A stretch of DNA of 8,461 bases from QALR01 sp045646925 (GCA_045646925.1 JAZRLQ010000137.1:1-8461), one strand, 5' to 3'. Shown: positions 1 to 6,301, counted from the stretch's first letter. The notes: generated by a model not told the origin, from the letters alone. Numbers and translations are program-made.

Positions 1-583
1 GGAGCTTGCGGAAAGCGTCATCGACGAATTCTATCATACCCCGAACCGTCCAAAGAAGGCGCCCGGCGTAACGCTCTCCACGGCTTGCTTCATTCCGAAG
101 CCCTTCACGCCTTTCCAGTGGGAAGCGCAGTGCGATATGGACGAGCTTCTGGCAAGACAAAAGTATCTGGACGGCAAGATCAAGGACAGAAAGATCAAAT
201 ACAACTATCACGATGCCAAGGTCAGCCGCCTTGAAGCGGTATTCGCAAGAGGCGACAGAAAGCTGAACGCCGCTTTGATGGAGGCGCACAAGAGAGGTCT
301 CCGCTTCGACGGATGGGACGAGCATTTCAACTACGAGGAGTGGATGCGGGCGTTTGAAGCCGTCGGCATTGATCCCGCGTTCTATGCGAACCGCGAATTC
401 GGCGAAGACGAGCTTTTGCCTTGGGATAATATCGATATCGGCGTAACCAAGGAATTCTTCCTGCGCGAACGCCACCGCGCTTATGCGGAAACGACGACGA
501 AAAACTGCCGCGAGACCTGCAACGGTTGCGGCGCAAATCAATTGGGAGGTGAACGCTCATGTTGTCCGGGCCTCAAAAAATAA
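1..583 (+). CDS. TIGR03960-type B12-binding radical SAM protein, C-terminal end (partial)
   Basis: The reading frame is open from the window edge (first full codon at base 2) to TAA at 581-583, so only about the last 193 residues are visible. The stretch STACFIPKPFTPFQW, about 25-40 residues into the visible part, is typical of the region after the radical SAM barrel in this family, where the protein is preparing for its C-terminal domain. The catalytic CxxxCxxC motif and any B12-binding domain would lie upstream, outside the window. The C-terminus is cysteine-rich (CRETCNGCG, then a CC pair), as is usual in these proteins. The family is commonly paired with or fused to DUF2344, and that partner follows here with a 25-bp overlap. 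The ATG at 137 is internal and is not the start. The substrate and reaction are not established as far as I know. Family assignment is from motif memory and gene pairing. Confidence 0.85.
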   Translation, partial: ELAESVIDEFYHTPNRPKKAPGVTLSTACFIPKPFTPFQWEAQCDMDELLARQKYLDGKIKDRKIKYNYHDAKVSRLEAVFARGDRKLNAALMEAHKRGLRFDGWDEHFNYEEWMRAFEAVGIDPAFYANREFGEDELLPWDNIDIGVTKEFFLRERHRAYAETTTKNCRETCNGCGANQLGGERSCCPGLKK

Positions 584-1230
584 GAGTTAAATTTTCTAAA
601 ACGGGAAGTTTGAAATTCATTTCGCATTTGGATCTGAACCGTACGGTCAAGTCCGCTTTCTTGCGCTCCAAGCTTCCGATCTGGTATACGAAGGGCTTCA
701 ACCCGCACCCGAAGACCGTCTTTTCCGTTCCGCTTTCCGTCGGAACGGCGAGCCTCTGTGAATTCATGGATTTCAAGATTACGGAAGAGGTTTCGGGCGA
801 AGTGATCTGCTCCACGCTCAATTCCGTTTTCCCCGACGGTCTGCGCGCGATTGAAGCATACGAGCCGACCTCGAAATTCCACGATATCGGCTGGGCGGAT
901 TACGAGATCCGCATGGAGATCGCGAATGCGGCAGCTTACGTTGAGCCCGTGAAGGCGGCGCTCGGCGAGCCGATCGTGATCGAAAAAACGACGAAGATCG
1001 GCACGAGAACGATCGACGTTTCCGAGTTTGTGAAGGTACTTTCCGTGACGGAAGAAAACGGCGAGCTCGTGCTTCGCGTAAAGCTTTGCTGCGACGACGC
1101 GAACTTCGTCAATCCCAAGTACGTGATCGAATTCATCGAGGGCAAATTGGGTATCCCCGGCGAGCGCGACGACTATTCCGTCTGCCGCACCGCAGTATAC
1201 CTCGAGGACGGCGTGACTCCGTTCATGTGA
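559..1230 (+). CDS. DUF2344 / TIGR03936 radical SAM-associated protein
   Basis: A complete 223-residue protein. The N-terminal half carries the conserved family signature: R-x-K-F-S-K-x-G at about 9-16, SHLDLNR at 22-28, and YTKGFNPHPK at 43-52, followed by a PLSVG stretch. DUF2344 (PF10105) is found next to, or fused to, TIGR03960 radical SAM proteins, and its biochemical role is unknown. The ATG at 559 is chosen because GGGAGGTG at 543-550 sits 8 nt upstream, inside the 3' end of the radical SAM gene. The 25-bp overlap suggests translational coupling and a joint function. In many Firmicutes this pair precedes ribonuclease G and ribosomal protein L21/L27 genes. Here it is followed instead by a separately promoted TrpR-like regulator. 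No terminator was recognised between 1230 and the next promoter. Confidence 0.9.
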   Translation: MLSGPQKIRVKFSKTGSLKFISHLDLNRTVKSAFLRSKLPIWYTKGFNPHPKTVFSVPLSVGTASLCEFMDFKITEEVSGEVICSTLNSVFPDGLRAIEAYEPTSKFHDIGWADYEIRMEIANAAAYVEPVKAALGEPIVIEKTTKIGTRTIDVSEFVKVLSVTEENGELVLRVKLCCDDANFVNPKYVIEFIEGKLGIPGERDDYSVCRTAVYLEDGVTPFM

Positions 1231-1255
1231 TTTTGATAACAACGATGAAAAATCC

Positions 1256-1284
1256 TTGCATTTTTGGGGATTGTATGTTATGCT
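1256..1284 (+). promoter_or_regulatory. Promoter of the TrpR-like/SDR operon
   Basis: A -35-like TTGCAT (1256-1261) is followed after exactly 17 bp by TATGCT (1279-1284). The -10 is preceded by TGT (1276-1278), giving an extended -10 of TGn-TATGCT. The start would fall near 1291, giving a leader of about 23 nt before the ATG at 1314. The -35 is a weak match, but the extended -10 and ideal spacing compensate. A perfect inverted repeat covers the -10 (separate entry). Confidence 0.65.
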
Positions 1285-1293
1285 GATAACATA
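1274..1293. promoter_or_regulatory. Palindromic operator candidate over the -10 of the TrpR-like gene
   Basis: A perfect inverted repeat with 8-bp arms: TATGTTAT-GCTG-ATAACATA. It covers the whole -10 hexamer and the predicted start of transcription, so a bound protein would block RNA polymerase. The octamer TGATAACA that spans its right arm (1284-1291) also occurs at 1234-1241, exactly 50 bp upstream. The gene just downstream encodes a helix-turn-helix protein of the TrpR superfamily, so autorepression is the simplest hypothesis. The sequence does not resemble the E. coli trp operator. The repeat is directly visible; the binding protein is inferred. Confidence 0.5.
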
Positions 1294-1313
1294 TTCGGGA
1301 GAAGGTGATGGTT

Positions 1314-1616
1314 ATGAGTAAAAAAACGGCAGATGAAAAGGTGAATCTTCTTTTTGAGGGGATCCTGACGCTGCGTACGATGGAGGATTGCGAAAATTTC
1401 TTCGGCGATCTTTGTACGAAGACGGAGCTTCGTGAAATGTCGAAGAGACTTTTCGCGGCAAAATTGATTTCCGAGGGTGCCAGATATGCGGATATCGTTG
1501 AGCAGACGGGGCTCAGTACCGCCACCATTACGCGCGTCAACGGTTGCTTGCGCGACGGAAATGATGGTTACGTTCAGGTGCTCGACCGTCTCTTTGACAA
1601 AAAATCCGATCAATAA
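1314..1616 (+). CDS. YerC/YecD-family TrpR-like DNA-binding regulator
   Basis: A 100-residue protein matching the TrpR-like YerC/YecD family (TIGR02531), small helical proteins of the Trp repressor superfamily. Visible family features are LLFEGILTLRT (12-22), FFGDLCTKTELREMSKRL (29-46) and a helix-turn-helix at about 57-79 with ISEGARYADIVEQTGLSTATITRVN. It is expected to be cytoplasmic, dimeric and DNA-binding. The effector is unknown, and tryptophan should not be assumed. Starts at GTG 1305 and ATG 1308 are in frame, but GAGAAGG (1299-1305) lies 8 nt before ATG 1314, which is therefore preferred. The SDR gene begins 24 bp after this stop and is probably cotranscribed. A palindrome over the promoter suggests autoregulation. 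Confidence 0.88.
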   Translation: MSKKTADEKVNLLFEGILTLRTMEDCENFFGDLCTKTELREMSKRLFAAKLISEGARYADIVEQTGLSTATITRVNGCLRDGNDGYVQVLDRLFDKKSDQ

Positions 1617-1640
1617 AGTGAGGAAGAAAGAGAGCTATCT

Positions 1641-2396
1641 ATGAAAAAAACTGCGATTGTAACGGGTGCCTCCAGAGGTATCGGCAGAGCGATCTCCTTG
1701 AAGCTTGCCGCCGACGGCTTCATCGTCATTGCGGCGGCGCGCGCGGACGAAGAAAAGGCGGCGGATTATATCCGTGAATTGAAGGCGATCTCGCCCGAAT
1801 CCGTTTACGTACCGACGGATATTTCCTCGGACGCGGCGAGAAAGAATCTCGTGGACACTGCGTTCCGTATGTTCGGCAGATTGGACGTTCTCGTGAATAA
1901 CGCGGGCGTTGCTCCTCTTGTCCGTAACGACATTCTCGAAATGGACGAGGAAAGCATGGACAGATTGCTGAATATCAACCTCAAGGGAACGTTTTTCCTG
2001 ACGCAGTACGCGGCAAACAAGATGATCGAGAACCGTTGCGGCGAAGCGATCGTGAACGTGACCTCCATGTCCGCGTATACCGCGAGCATTAGCCGCGGAG
2101 AATATTGCATTTCCAAGGCGGGACTTGCGATGGCGACCGAGCTTTTCGCCGTTCGTCTCGCGGAATACGGCATCAACGTTTACGAGATCAGACCGGGCAT
2201 TATCCGCACGGATATGACGGCGACCGTGACCGAAAAATATGAAAAGCTGATTGCGGAAGGCTTGCTTCCGATCGCCCGCATGGGCGTTCCCGAGGATATC
2301 GCAAAGGCGGTTTCCGCGTTGGCTTCGGGCGCGCTCCCCTATTCCACGGGCGAGGTCATCAATATCGACGGCGGCTTCCATATCCGCACGTTATAA
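1641..2396 (+). CDS. SDR-family oxidoreductase, 3-ketoacyl-ACP reductase-like (PRK12745 type)
   Basis: A complete 251-residue classical short-chain dehydrogenase/reductase. The cofactor motif TGASRGIG is at 8-15, NNAG at 86-89, the structural Asn in NINLKG at 111-116, catalytic Ser142 (in NVTSMS), and Tyr155-x-x-x-Lys159 in YCISK. The C-terminal NIDGGF is also typical. The stretch SRGEYCISKAGLAMA and the LAEYGINVYEIRPGIIRTDM region resemble the provisional 3-ketoacyl-ACP reductase subgroup PRK12745. No fatty-acid synthesis genes are nearby, so the FabG role is unproven; sugar, polyol or other alcohol/ketone redox is equally possible. The N-terminal Arg after the glycine motif favours NADPH, but this is a weak guide. 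The Shine-Dalgarno is a weak purine stretch (AAAGAGAG, 1627-1634). It lies 24 bp after the TrpR-like gene and probably shares its promoter. Confidence 0.9.
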   Translation: MKKTAIVTGASRGIGRAISLKLAADGFIVIAAARADEEKAADYIRELKAISPESVYVPTDISSDAARKNLVDTAFRMFGRLDVLVNNAGVAPLVRNDILEMDEESMDRLLNINLKGTFFLTQYAANKMIENRCGEAIVNVTSMSAYTASISRGEYCISKAGLAMATELFAVRLAEYGINVYEIRPGIIRTDMTATVTEKYEKLIAEGLLPIARMGVPEDIAKAVSALASGALPYSTGEVINIDGGFHIRTL

Positions 2397-2411
2397 GCGG
2401 GCAACGCCCGC
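2397..2411 (+). other. GC-rich hairpin directly after the SDR stop codon
   Basis: GCGGGC-AAC-GCCCGC forms a perfect 6-bp stem with a 3-nt loop starting one base after the TAA. It is not followed by a T-tract, so it is unlikely to be an intrinsic terminator by itself. It may protect the mRNA 3' end or pause polymerase ahead of the true terminator at 2497. Confidence 0.4.
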
Positions 2412-2496
2412 CAGAAACTGCCGCCGTATTACAATGTTTCAAATTTGAAGCTTTGCCCAACGGCGGAGTCGGTCGGATCAAATTTCTATGGTTTAT

Positions 2497-2530
2497 AAAA
2501 GGCGATACTCCCGTATCGCCTTTTCTTTTA
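2497..2530 (+). terminator. Rho-independent terminator of the TrpR-like/SDR operon
   Basis: GGCGATAC (2501-2508) and GTATCGCC (2513-2520) form a perfect 8-bp stem with a TCCC loop. It is extended by AAAA/TTTT pairs and followed by TTTTCTTTTA. The stretch from here to 2662 shows no convincing gene and no clear promoter by eye. Confidence 0.88.
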
Positions 2531-2662
2531 ATAGATTTGATAGAAACTCAATGGGCTTTTGCCACGAGAAAGGCTTCGGCGCCCGAATCTATGCGGCATT
2601 CAATACGAAATTGTTCGATGTTCAGCTCGAAAGGAAGCCTTTATGAATTGGAGTGAGATTAT

Positions 2663-3178
2663 TTGAAAATTACTTTCAGAAACGTCAGCGATTTAAAGCT
2701 GAAAATAGCGGCGTGTATTTTAATCTTTGCTTTGGGCTTTTGCCTTGTAATAGTGTCTTTTGTTGCGACCTTGCACCCTTTGGAATATCAAATCGTAAAT
2801 GGGACGTATCATTCATACCGCGAAGATCGGGTAGGTATGCATACAACAAAAAGGTATTTGACGGTTGAAACTTCCGATTTAGGGCAAACGGAATATCAAA
2901 TACAGCAAATTGCTTTTCGTGCATTCGATAAGAAGTATTTTTTGCAAGAGGTTGCGGTCGGGGATCCGATCGAATTGACTTTGCAAGAGGGCGAAATCGT
3001 TTCGATACGTACCAACGGAAGATCATATATGCATAAGGCAGATTCCTTGGAAAAACAGCAGAATAATACTGTATTGGGGTATTATCTCGGCGGTGGGTTT
3101 ATCGTGGTTTCCCTCCTTGCTTTTTCAATGCTTATTAATGTAAGAAGAGGCAGACGTTCAAAGAAGCATAGGCGCTGA
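2663..3178 (+). CDS. Hypothetical two-helix membrane protein
   Basis: A 171-residue protein I do not recognise. Residues about 14-36 (IAACILIFALGFCLVIVSFV) form a hydrophobic segment that could be a signal anchor, and about 138-158 form a second helix (GYYLGGGFIVVSLLAFSMLI). A very basic tail, RRGRRSKKHRR, ends the protein. By the positive-inside rule, both ends would be cytoplasmic and the roughly 100-residue middle part extracytoplasmic. That middle part looks beta-rich (YLTVETSD, IELTLQEGEIVSIRTNG) and could be a small barrel-like domain, similar in plan to DUF3592-type membrane proteins, but this is only an impression. The start is a TTG at 2663 preceded by GGAGTGAG (2650-2657); no ATG fits before the first helix. 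The gene is visibly AT-richer than its neighbours and has different codon use, hinting at separate origin. Confidence 0.65.
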   Translation: MKITFRNVSDLKLKIAACILIFALGFCLVIVSFVATLHPLEYQIVNGTYHSYREDRVGMHTTKRYLTVETSDLGQTEYQIQQIAFRAFDKKYFLQEVAVGDPIELTLQEGEIVSIRTNGRSYMHKADSLEKQQNNTVLGYYLGGGFIVVSLLAFSMLINVRRGRRSKKHRR

Positions 3179-3245
3179 ATGCGCGTAAACATACATTTCG
3201 TCTATGACGATGGAAAAGAAGCTTTCGCTTCGGAAAGGACTTTTT

Positions 3246-5189
3246 ATGAACTTTATTTCTGTTTGCGGTTGGAAGATACCGCATTTCACGACCTCCGCCG
3301 TGGTCGTTGGCACGGGCGCTGCGGGCTATAATGCGGCGGATACGCTTCATTCCCTCGGTGTGACGGACGTTCTGATGATCACGGAAGGCAGACTCATGGG
3401 AACGTCAAGAAACACCGGCTCGGACAAACAGACCTATTATAAGCTCAATCTTTCGGGCGGTGTGAAGGACAGCGTTTACGATATGGCGCAAGCGCTTATG
3501 CGCGGCGGTTCCATGCACGGCGATATTGCGCTGACGGATGCCGCTCTCTCGGCGAGAGGCTTTTTCAAACTCGTCGGACTTGGCGTTCCGTTTCCGATGA
3601 ACGAATTCGGTGAATACGTCGGCTACAAGACCGACCACGATGAAACCACCAGAGCGACCTCCTGCGGTCCTCTGACGTCGAAATATATGACCGAGGCGCT
3701 GGAGCGTTCGGTCATGGCAAAGGGCATTCCCGTCTATGACCGCCACCGCGTGATCCGTATTCTGACGGAAAACGGAGAAGCAAAGGGACTGCTGACGCTT
3801 TGTCCCTTGGAGGCAAACGAAGAAAACCCCTTCGGGCTTTGTCTGTTCTCCGCGGGCGCTGTCGTTTACGCGGTGGGCGGACCTTCCGCGATCTACGCGG
3901 ACACCGTTTATCCGCCGAGCCAGACCTGCTCTCTCGGCGCGGCATTCACGGCGGGCGCTCACGGCGCGAATCTGACGGAATCGCAGTACGGACTTGCTTC
4001 CGTGGATTTCCGTTGGAATCTTTCGGGAACGTATCAGCAGGTGTTGCCGCGTTATATCTCCACGGATGAAAACGGAGAGGACGAAAGAGAATTTCTCCGC
4101 GAGGCGTTCGCAAGCGACGAGGAAATGCTCCATGCCATCTTCTCGAAGGGCTACGAATGGCCCTTTGACCCGAAAAAGACCGTTCCCGCAGGCTCGTCCC
4201 GCGTGGACCTTGCCGTTTTCCGCGAAAAACAGAAGGGCAGACGCGTCTTTCTCGATTACCGCAGAAATCCCTCCGAGGCGGACGCAAACGGCGCTCTGCG
4301 TATCGAAAAGCTCTCGGAAAAGGCAAGAGAATATCTGACGAATTCGAACGCGCTTCTGCCGACGCCGATCGAAAGACTCGAAAAGATGAACCGTCCCGCC
4401 ATCGATCTTTACGCCTCTCACGGTATCGATCTCTATAAAGAGCGTCTGGAGATCGCGGTCTGCGCGCAGCATTGCAACGGCGGTCTTGCCGTTCAGAATA
4501 GCCGCGAAAGCACTTCCTTGAAGGCCTTCTACGCGGTCGGTGAATGCGCGGGTACCTTCGGCGTTTACCGTCCGGGCGGCTCTGCGCTCAACTCCACGCA
4601 GACGGGCAGCTTGTTTGCCGCGATCGATATTGCGAAAAAGAAAAAAGCCTTCGCTATGCCGAGCGAGGCTGTGCTTTCCGATATTGCGGATGAGATCGAA
4701 ACTCTTTGCGGTATGACACGCGGTGACACGACGAGAGACGATATCCTTTCCCGTCGCGCGTCGATGGGTGAGCGTATGTCCGAATGCGCGGCGTTCCTGC
4801 GTAACGAGGAAAAGCTCCGCGAAGCCGTGAAGGCGTGCAGAGAAGAGCTTTCCCACTTCGTCGAGGACTATCGCTTGCAGGATGAAGCGGATATGACGGA
4901 CGCTATGATCAACCGCGATATTTTGCAGACACAGCTCGTTTATTTCGGTGCGATCCTCGACTATATCGCAGACGGCGGTAAGAGCCGCGGCTCGTATCTG
5001 CTCCTGCAGGATAGCGGCGCAGATCTGCTTTCCGGCACACCCGAGATCGATACGGCGCACGCCGCGTTCGTGCAAAATACCTTCCTTGGCGATGACCTCT
5101 CTGTGCATTCCTTCTTCGAACCCGTTCGCCCTCTCCCCGAAAGCGACCAGTGGTTTGAGAACGTGTGGAATCGGTTCCGCAAAGGATAA
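3246..5189 (+). CDS. FAD-dependent oxidoreductase, fumarate reductase/succinate dehydrogenase flavoprotein-like
   Basis: A 647-residue soluble flavoprotein. The dinucleotide-binding motif VVVGTGAAG is at 19-27, near the N-terminus, with an acidic residue at the end of the second strand (MITEGRLMG, 44-52). The ATRATSCGP stretch (135-142 region) and the later VVYAVGGPSA (206-215) match the FAD-binding fold. HCNGGLAVQ (409-417) corresponds to the conserved His-x-x-Gly-Gly near the substrate site of this family, and GECAGTFGVYRPGGSALNSTQTG (432-454) to the C-terminal FAD-binding segment. The C-terminal about 150 residues look helical, like the family's C-terminal domain. No signal peptide, heme or iron-sulfur motif is seen, and no iron-sulfur or membrane-anchor subunit lies nearby, so it is not a classical respiratory complex. 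The substrate is unknown. ATG 3246 is preferred over an in-frame ATG at 3204 because GGAAAGGA (3232-3239) lies 6 nt upstream and the shorter form starts just before the FAD fold. Confidence 0.85.
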   Translation: MNFISVCGWKIPHFTTSAVVVGTGAAGYNAADTLHSLGVTDVLMITEGRLMGTSRNTGSDKQTYYKLNLSGGVKDSVYDMAQALMRGGSMHGDIALTDAALSARGFFKLVGLGVPFPMNEFGEYVGYKTDHDETTRATSCGPLTSKYMTEALERSVMAKGIPVYDRHRVIRILTENGEAKGLLTLCPLEANEENPFGLCLFSAGAVVYAVGGPSAIYADTVYPPSQTCSLGAAFTAGAHGANLTESQYGLASVDFRWNLSGTYQQVLPRYISTDENGEDEREFLREAFASDEEMLHAIFSKGYEWPFDPKKTVPAGSSRVDLAVFREKQKGRRVFLDYRRNPSEADANGALRIEKLSEKAREYLTNSNALLPTPIERLEKMNRPAIDLYASHGIDLYKERLEIAVCAQHCNGGLAVQNSRESTSLKAFYAVGECAGTFGVYRPGGSALNSTQTGSLFAAIDIAKKKKAFAMPSEAVLSDIADEIETLCGMTRGDTTRDDILSRRASMGERMSECAAFLRNEEKLREAVKACREELSHFVEDYRLQDEADMTDAMINRDILQTQLVYFGAILDYIADGGKSRGSYLLLQDSGADLLSGTPEIDTAHAAFVQNTFLGDDLSVHSFFEPVRPLPESDQWFENVWNRFRKG

Positions 5190-5203
5190 CCATATTTTGA
5201 ATA

Positions 5204-5239
5204 AAAGCCCTCGCTTTCACGAGGGCTTTAAAAATTTTC
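5204..5239. terminator. Terminator after the flavoprotein gene, possibly bidirectional
   Basis: AAAGCCCTCG (5204-5213) pairs perfectly with CGAGGGCTTT (5220-5229) around a 6-nt loop. On the plus strand it is followed by AAAAATTTTCT. On the minus strand the stem ends in GGGCTTTTATT, so it could also end minus-strand transcripts coming through trxA from the regulator gene. Confidence 0.75.
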
Positions 5240-5245
5240 TCCCAA

Positions 5246-5260
5246 TGTGATTAAATCACA
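5246..5260. promoter_or_regulatory. Redox-regulon box 1 (upstream of trxA)
   Basis: TGTGATTAAATCACA is a perfect 15-bp palindrome (TGTGAT-TAA-ATCACA). It is the first of three near-identical boxes, each in front of a redox gene. Its centre (5253) lies 29 bp before the -10, i.e. about -41 from the predicted start. This is the class II activator position for Crp/Fnr proteins. The regulator encoded at 5624-6301 is the likely ligand. Confidence 0.75.
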
Positions 5261-5281
5261 GAAAGTTTCTCTAAAATAGGA

Positions 5282-5287
5282 TATACT
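5282..5287 (+). promoter_or_regulatory. -10 element of the trxA promoter
   Basis: TATACT, with predicted start near 5294 and a leader of about 33 nt. The position expected for a -35 (CAGAAA at 5259-5264, 17-bp spacer) bears no resemblance to TTGACA. The promoter therefore appears to depend on the activator box just upstream. The flanks, including TATACTGTAA and the following GTAAAA, match the trxB promoter closely. Confidence 0.7.
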
Positions 5288-5326
5288 GTAAACGTAAAAT
5301 AACAACACCGAAAAGGAGATACAAAT

Positions 5327-5635
5327 ATGTCAGTACAAATGATTAATAAAAATAATTTCGATTCCGTTAAAAACAGTGAAAAGCTCGTTCTTCTCGATTT
5401 CTTTGCAGATTGGTGCGGTCCCTGCCGTATGGTAGCGCCCATCCTTCACGAGATCGCGGAGGAAAGACCCGACGTGCTCGTCGGCAAGATCAACGTGGAC
5501 GAAGAGCCCGAGCTTGCGGAAGCATTCGGCGTATACAGCATTCCGACGCTCGTCGTAATGAAGAACGGAAAGGTCGTTCGCGAGGCGTCCGGCGCACGCC
5601 CGAAGGCACAGCTTCTCGCACTGTTAGAGGGCTAA
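5327..5635 (+). CDS. trxA: Thioredoxin
   Basis: A 102-residue cytoplasmic thioredoxin, close to the usual length. It carries the canonical active site WCGPC at 29-33, the buried Asp at 24 (LLDFFADWC), the Lys54 of VGKINVDEEP, and the cis-proline loop SIPT with Pro73. It reduces protein disulfides and is itself reduced by thioredoxin reductase, whose gene lies about 0.8 kb downstream under an identical promoter. The start is fixed by AAGGAG (5313-5318), 8 nt before the ATG. Its promoter carries box 1 and lacks a -35, implying activator control. Its 3' end overlaps the convergent regulator gene by 12 bp, and no terminator is seen on the plus strand after it. Confidence 0.96.
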   Translation: MSVQMINKNNFDSVKNSEKLVLLDFFADWCGPCRMVAPILHEIAEERPDVLVGKINVDEEPELAEAFGVYSIPTLVVMKNGKVVREASGARPKAQLLALLEG

Positions 5636-6301
5636 TTCGCGCAGACGCTTCTTGTCGAGAATGCGAACGCCTTCGCTTCGTGAGGTGGAGATGATCCCCT
5701 CCGACGAAAAATATTTTAACATTCTGGAAACGACTTCACGGGCAGATCCCATGTATTTGGCGATCTGCTCGTGTGTTAATTTTACGGTATCTTTTCCCGT
5801 TTTGGCGATCTCGTCGAGCAGAAAAATGGCGAGTCTCTTGTCCATGCTCATGAAAAGGATCTGTTGCATGGTCCACATGATGTCGGAGAAAACGGAAAGC
5901 GCGCTTTCCAGCGTGAAGATCTTCGCCTCGGGCATACGGCGTGTGAGGTCCTCGTAGGCGCAACCGCCGATGACGACGCACTCACTGTTTTCCTCGGAGT
6001 CGATGAAGATATCGAAGGTGATCGTATGGAAAACGCAGGAGGCGGAGAGAATGCAGATCTCTCCGGGAAACATACGGCGAAGCGTGATCTCCTTGCCGTC
6101 CTCCGAGAGAAGATAGAGACGCAAGGAGCCCGATTTGACGAGGATGACACCCGTGCATTCGTTGCCGTCGTGAATATTGGTTCCTTTTTCGAATTTTATA
6201 TTGTAAGAGGATCGCAAAAACGTCTCTTTGTCGGTTTTCGTCATGCGATCCCAGAAGGGAAAGGTCTTTTCGCACAGTTGATAAATATCGGATTTTTCCA
6301 T
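5624..6301 (-). CDS. Crp/Fnr-family transcriptional regulator
   Basis: A 225-residue protein with an N-terminal cyclic-nucleotide-binding-like beta barrel (about 30-125: FEKGTNIHDGNECTGVILVKSGSLRLYLLSEDGKEITLRR in pieces), a long dimerisation helix (about 128-166) and a winged helix-turn-helix (about 173-215: LTHEQIAKYMGSAREVVSRML). The recognition helix has Arg188, Glu189 and Arg193, aligned with the CRP residues that read GTGA. The phosphate-binding cassette position reads GEICILSASC, lacking the Arg of cAMP-binding proteins but holding Cys83 and Cys89. Other cysteines are 10, 49, 108 and 114; the FNR N-terminal cysteine cluster is absent. It therefore probably senses something other than cAMP, perhaps redox state. 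It sits between trxA (convergent, 12-bp overlap) and trxB (divergent), and is the natural candidate to bind the three boxes. A GGGAG (6308-6312) precedes the ATG by 6 nt. Confidence 0.92.
   Translation of the reverse strand: MEKSDIYQLCEKTFPFWDRMTKTDKETFLRSSYNIKFEKGTNIHDGNECTGVILVKSGSLRLYLLSEDGKEITLRRMFPGEICILSASCVFHTITFDIFIDSEENSECVVIGGCAYEDLTRRMPEAKIFTLESALSVFSDIMWTMQQILFMSMDKRLAIFLLDEIAKTGKDTVKLTHEQIAKYMGSAREVVSRMLKYFSSEGIISTSRSEGVRILDKKRLRELAL

Noticed and set aside
538..1242. Minus-strand open frame opposite the DUF2344 gene
   Set aside because: The plus-strand product has the DUF2344 signature and a strong ribosome binding site; the antisense has neither.
1635..2381. Minus-strand open frame opposite the SDR gene
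   Set aside because: The plus strand encodes complete SDR motifs; the antisense frame is basic, low in motif content and mirrors the sense codons.
2453..2656. Small open frame between SDR and membrane protein
   Set aside because: It runs straight through the Rho-independent terminator at 2497-2530 and has no ribosome binding site or recognisable sequence.
3204..3245. Upstream ATG start for the flavoprotein
   Set aside because: It has no Shine-Dalgarno; the GGAAAGGA at 3232-3239 fits ATG 3246, and the extra 14 residues (including KKLSLRKG) precede the FAD fold without homology that I recognise.
3405..5108. Long open frame (567 residues) on the minus strand opposite the flavoprotein gene
   Set aside because: The plus-strand frame has clear FAD motifs; the antisense product is Arg/His-rich, has no recognisable domain and no ribosome binding site. 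It is a codon-bias shadow.
5663..5676. GCGAA/TTCGC hairpin just after trxA as its terminator
   Set aside because: The stem is only 5 bp and no T-tract follows; it is inside the regulator coding sequence.
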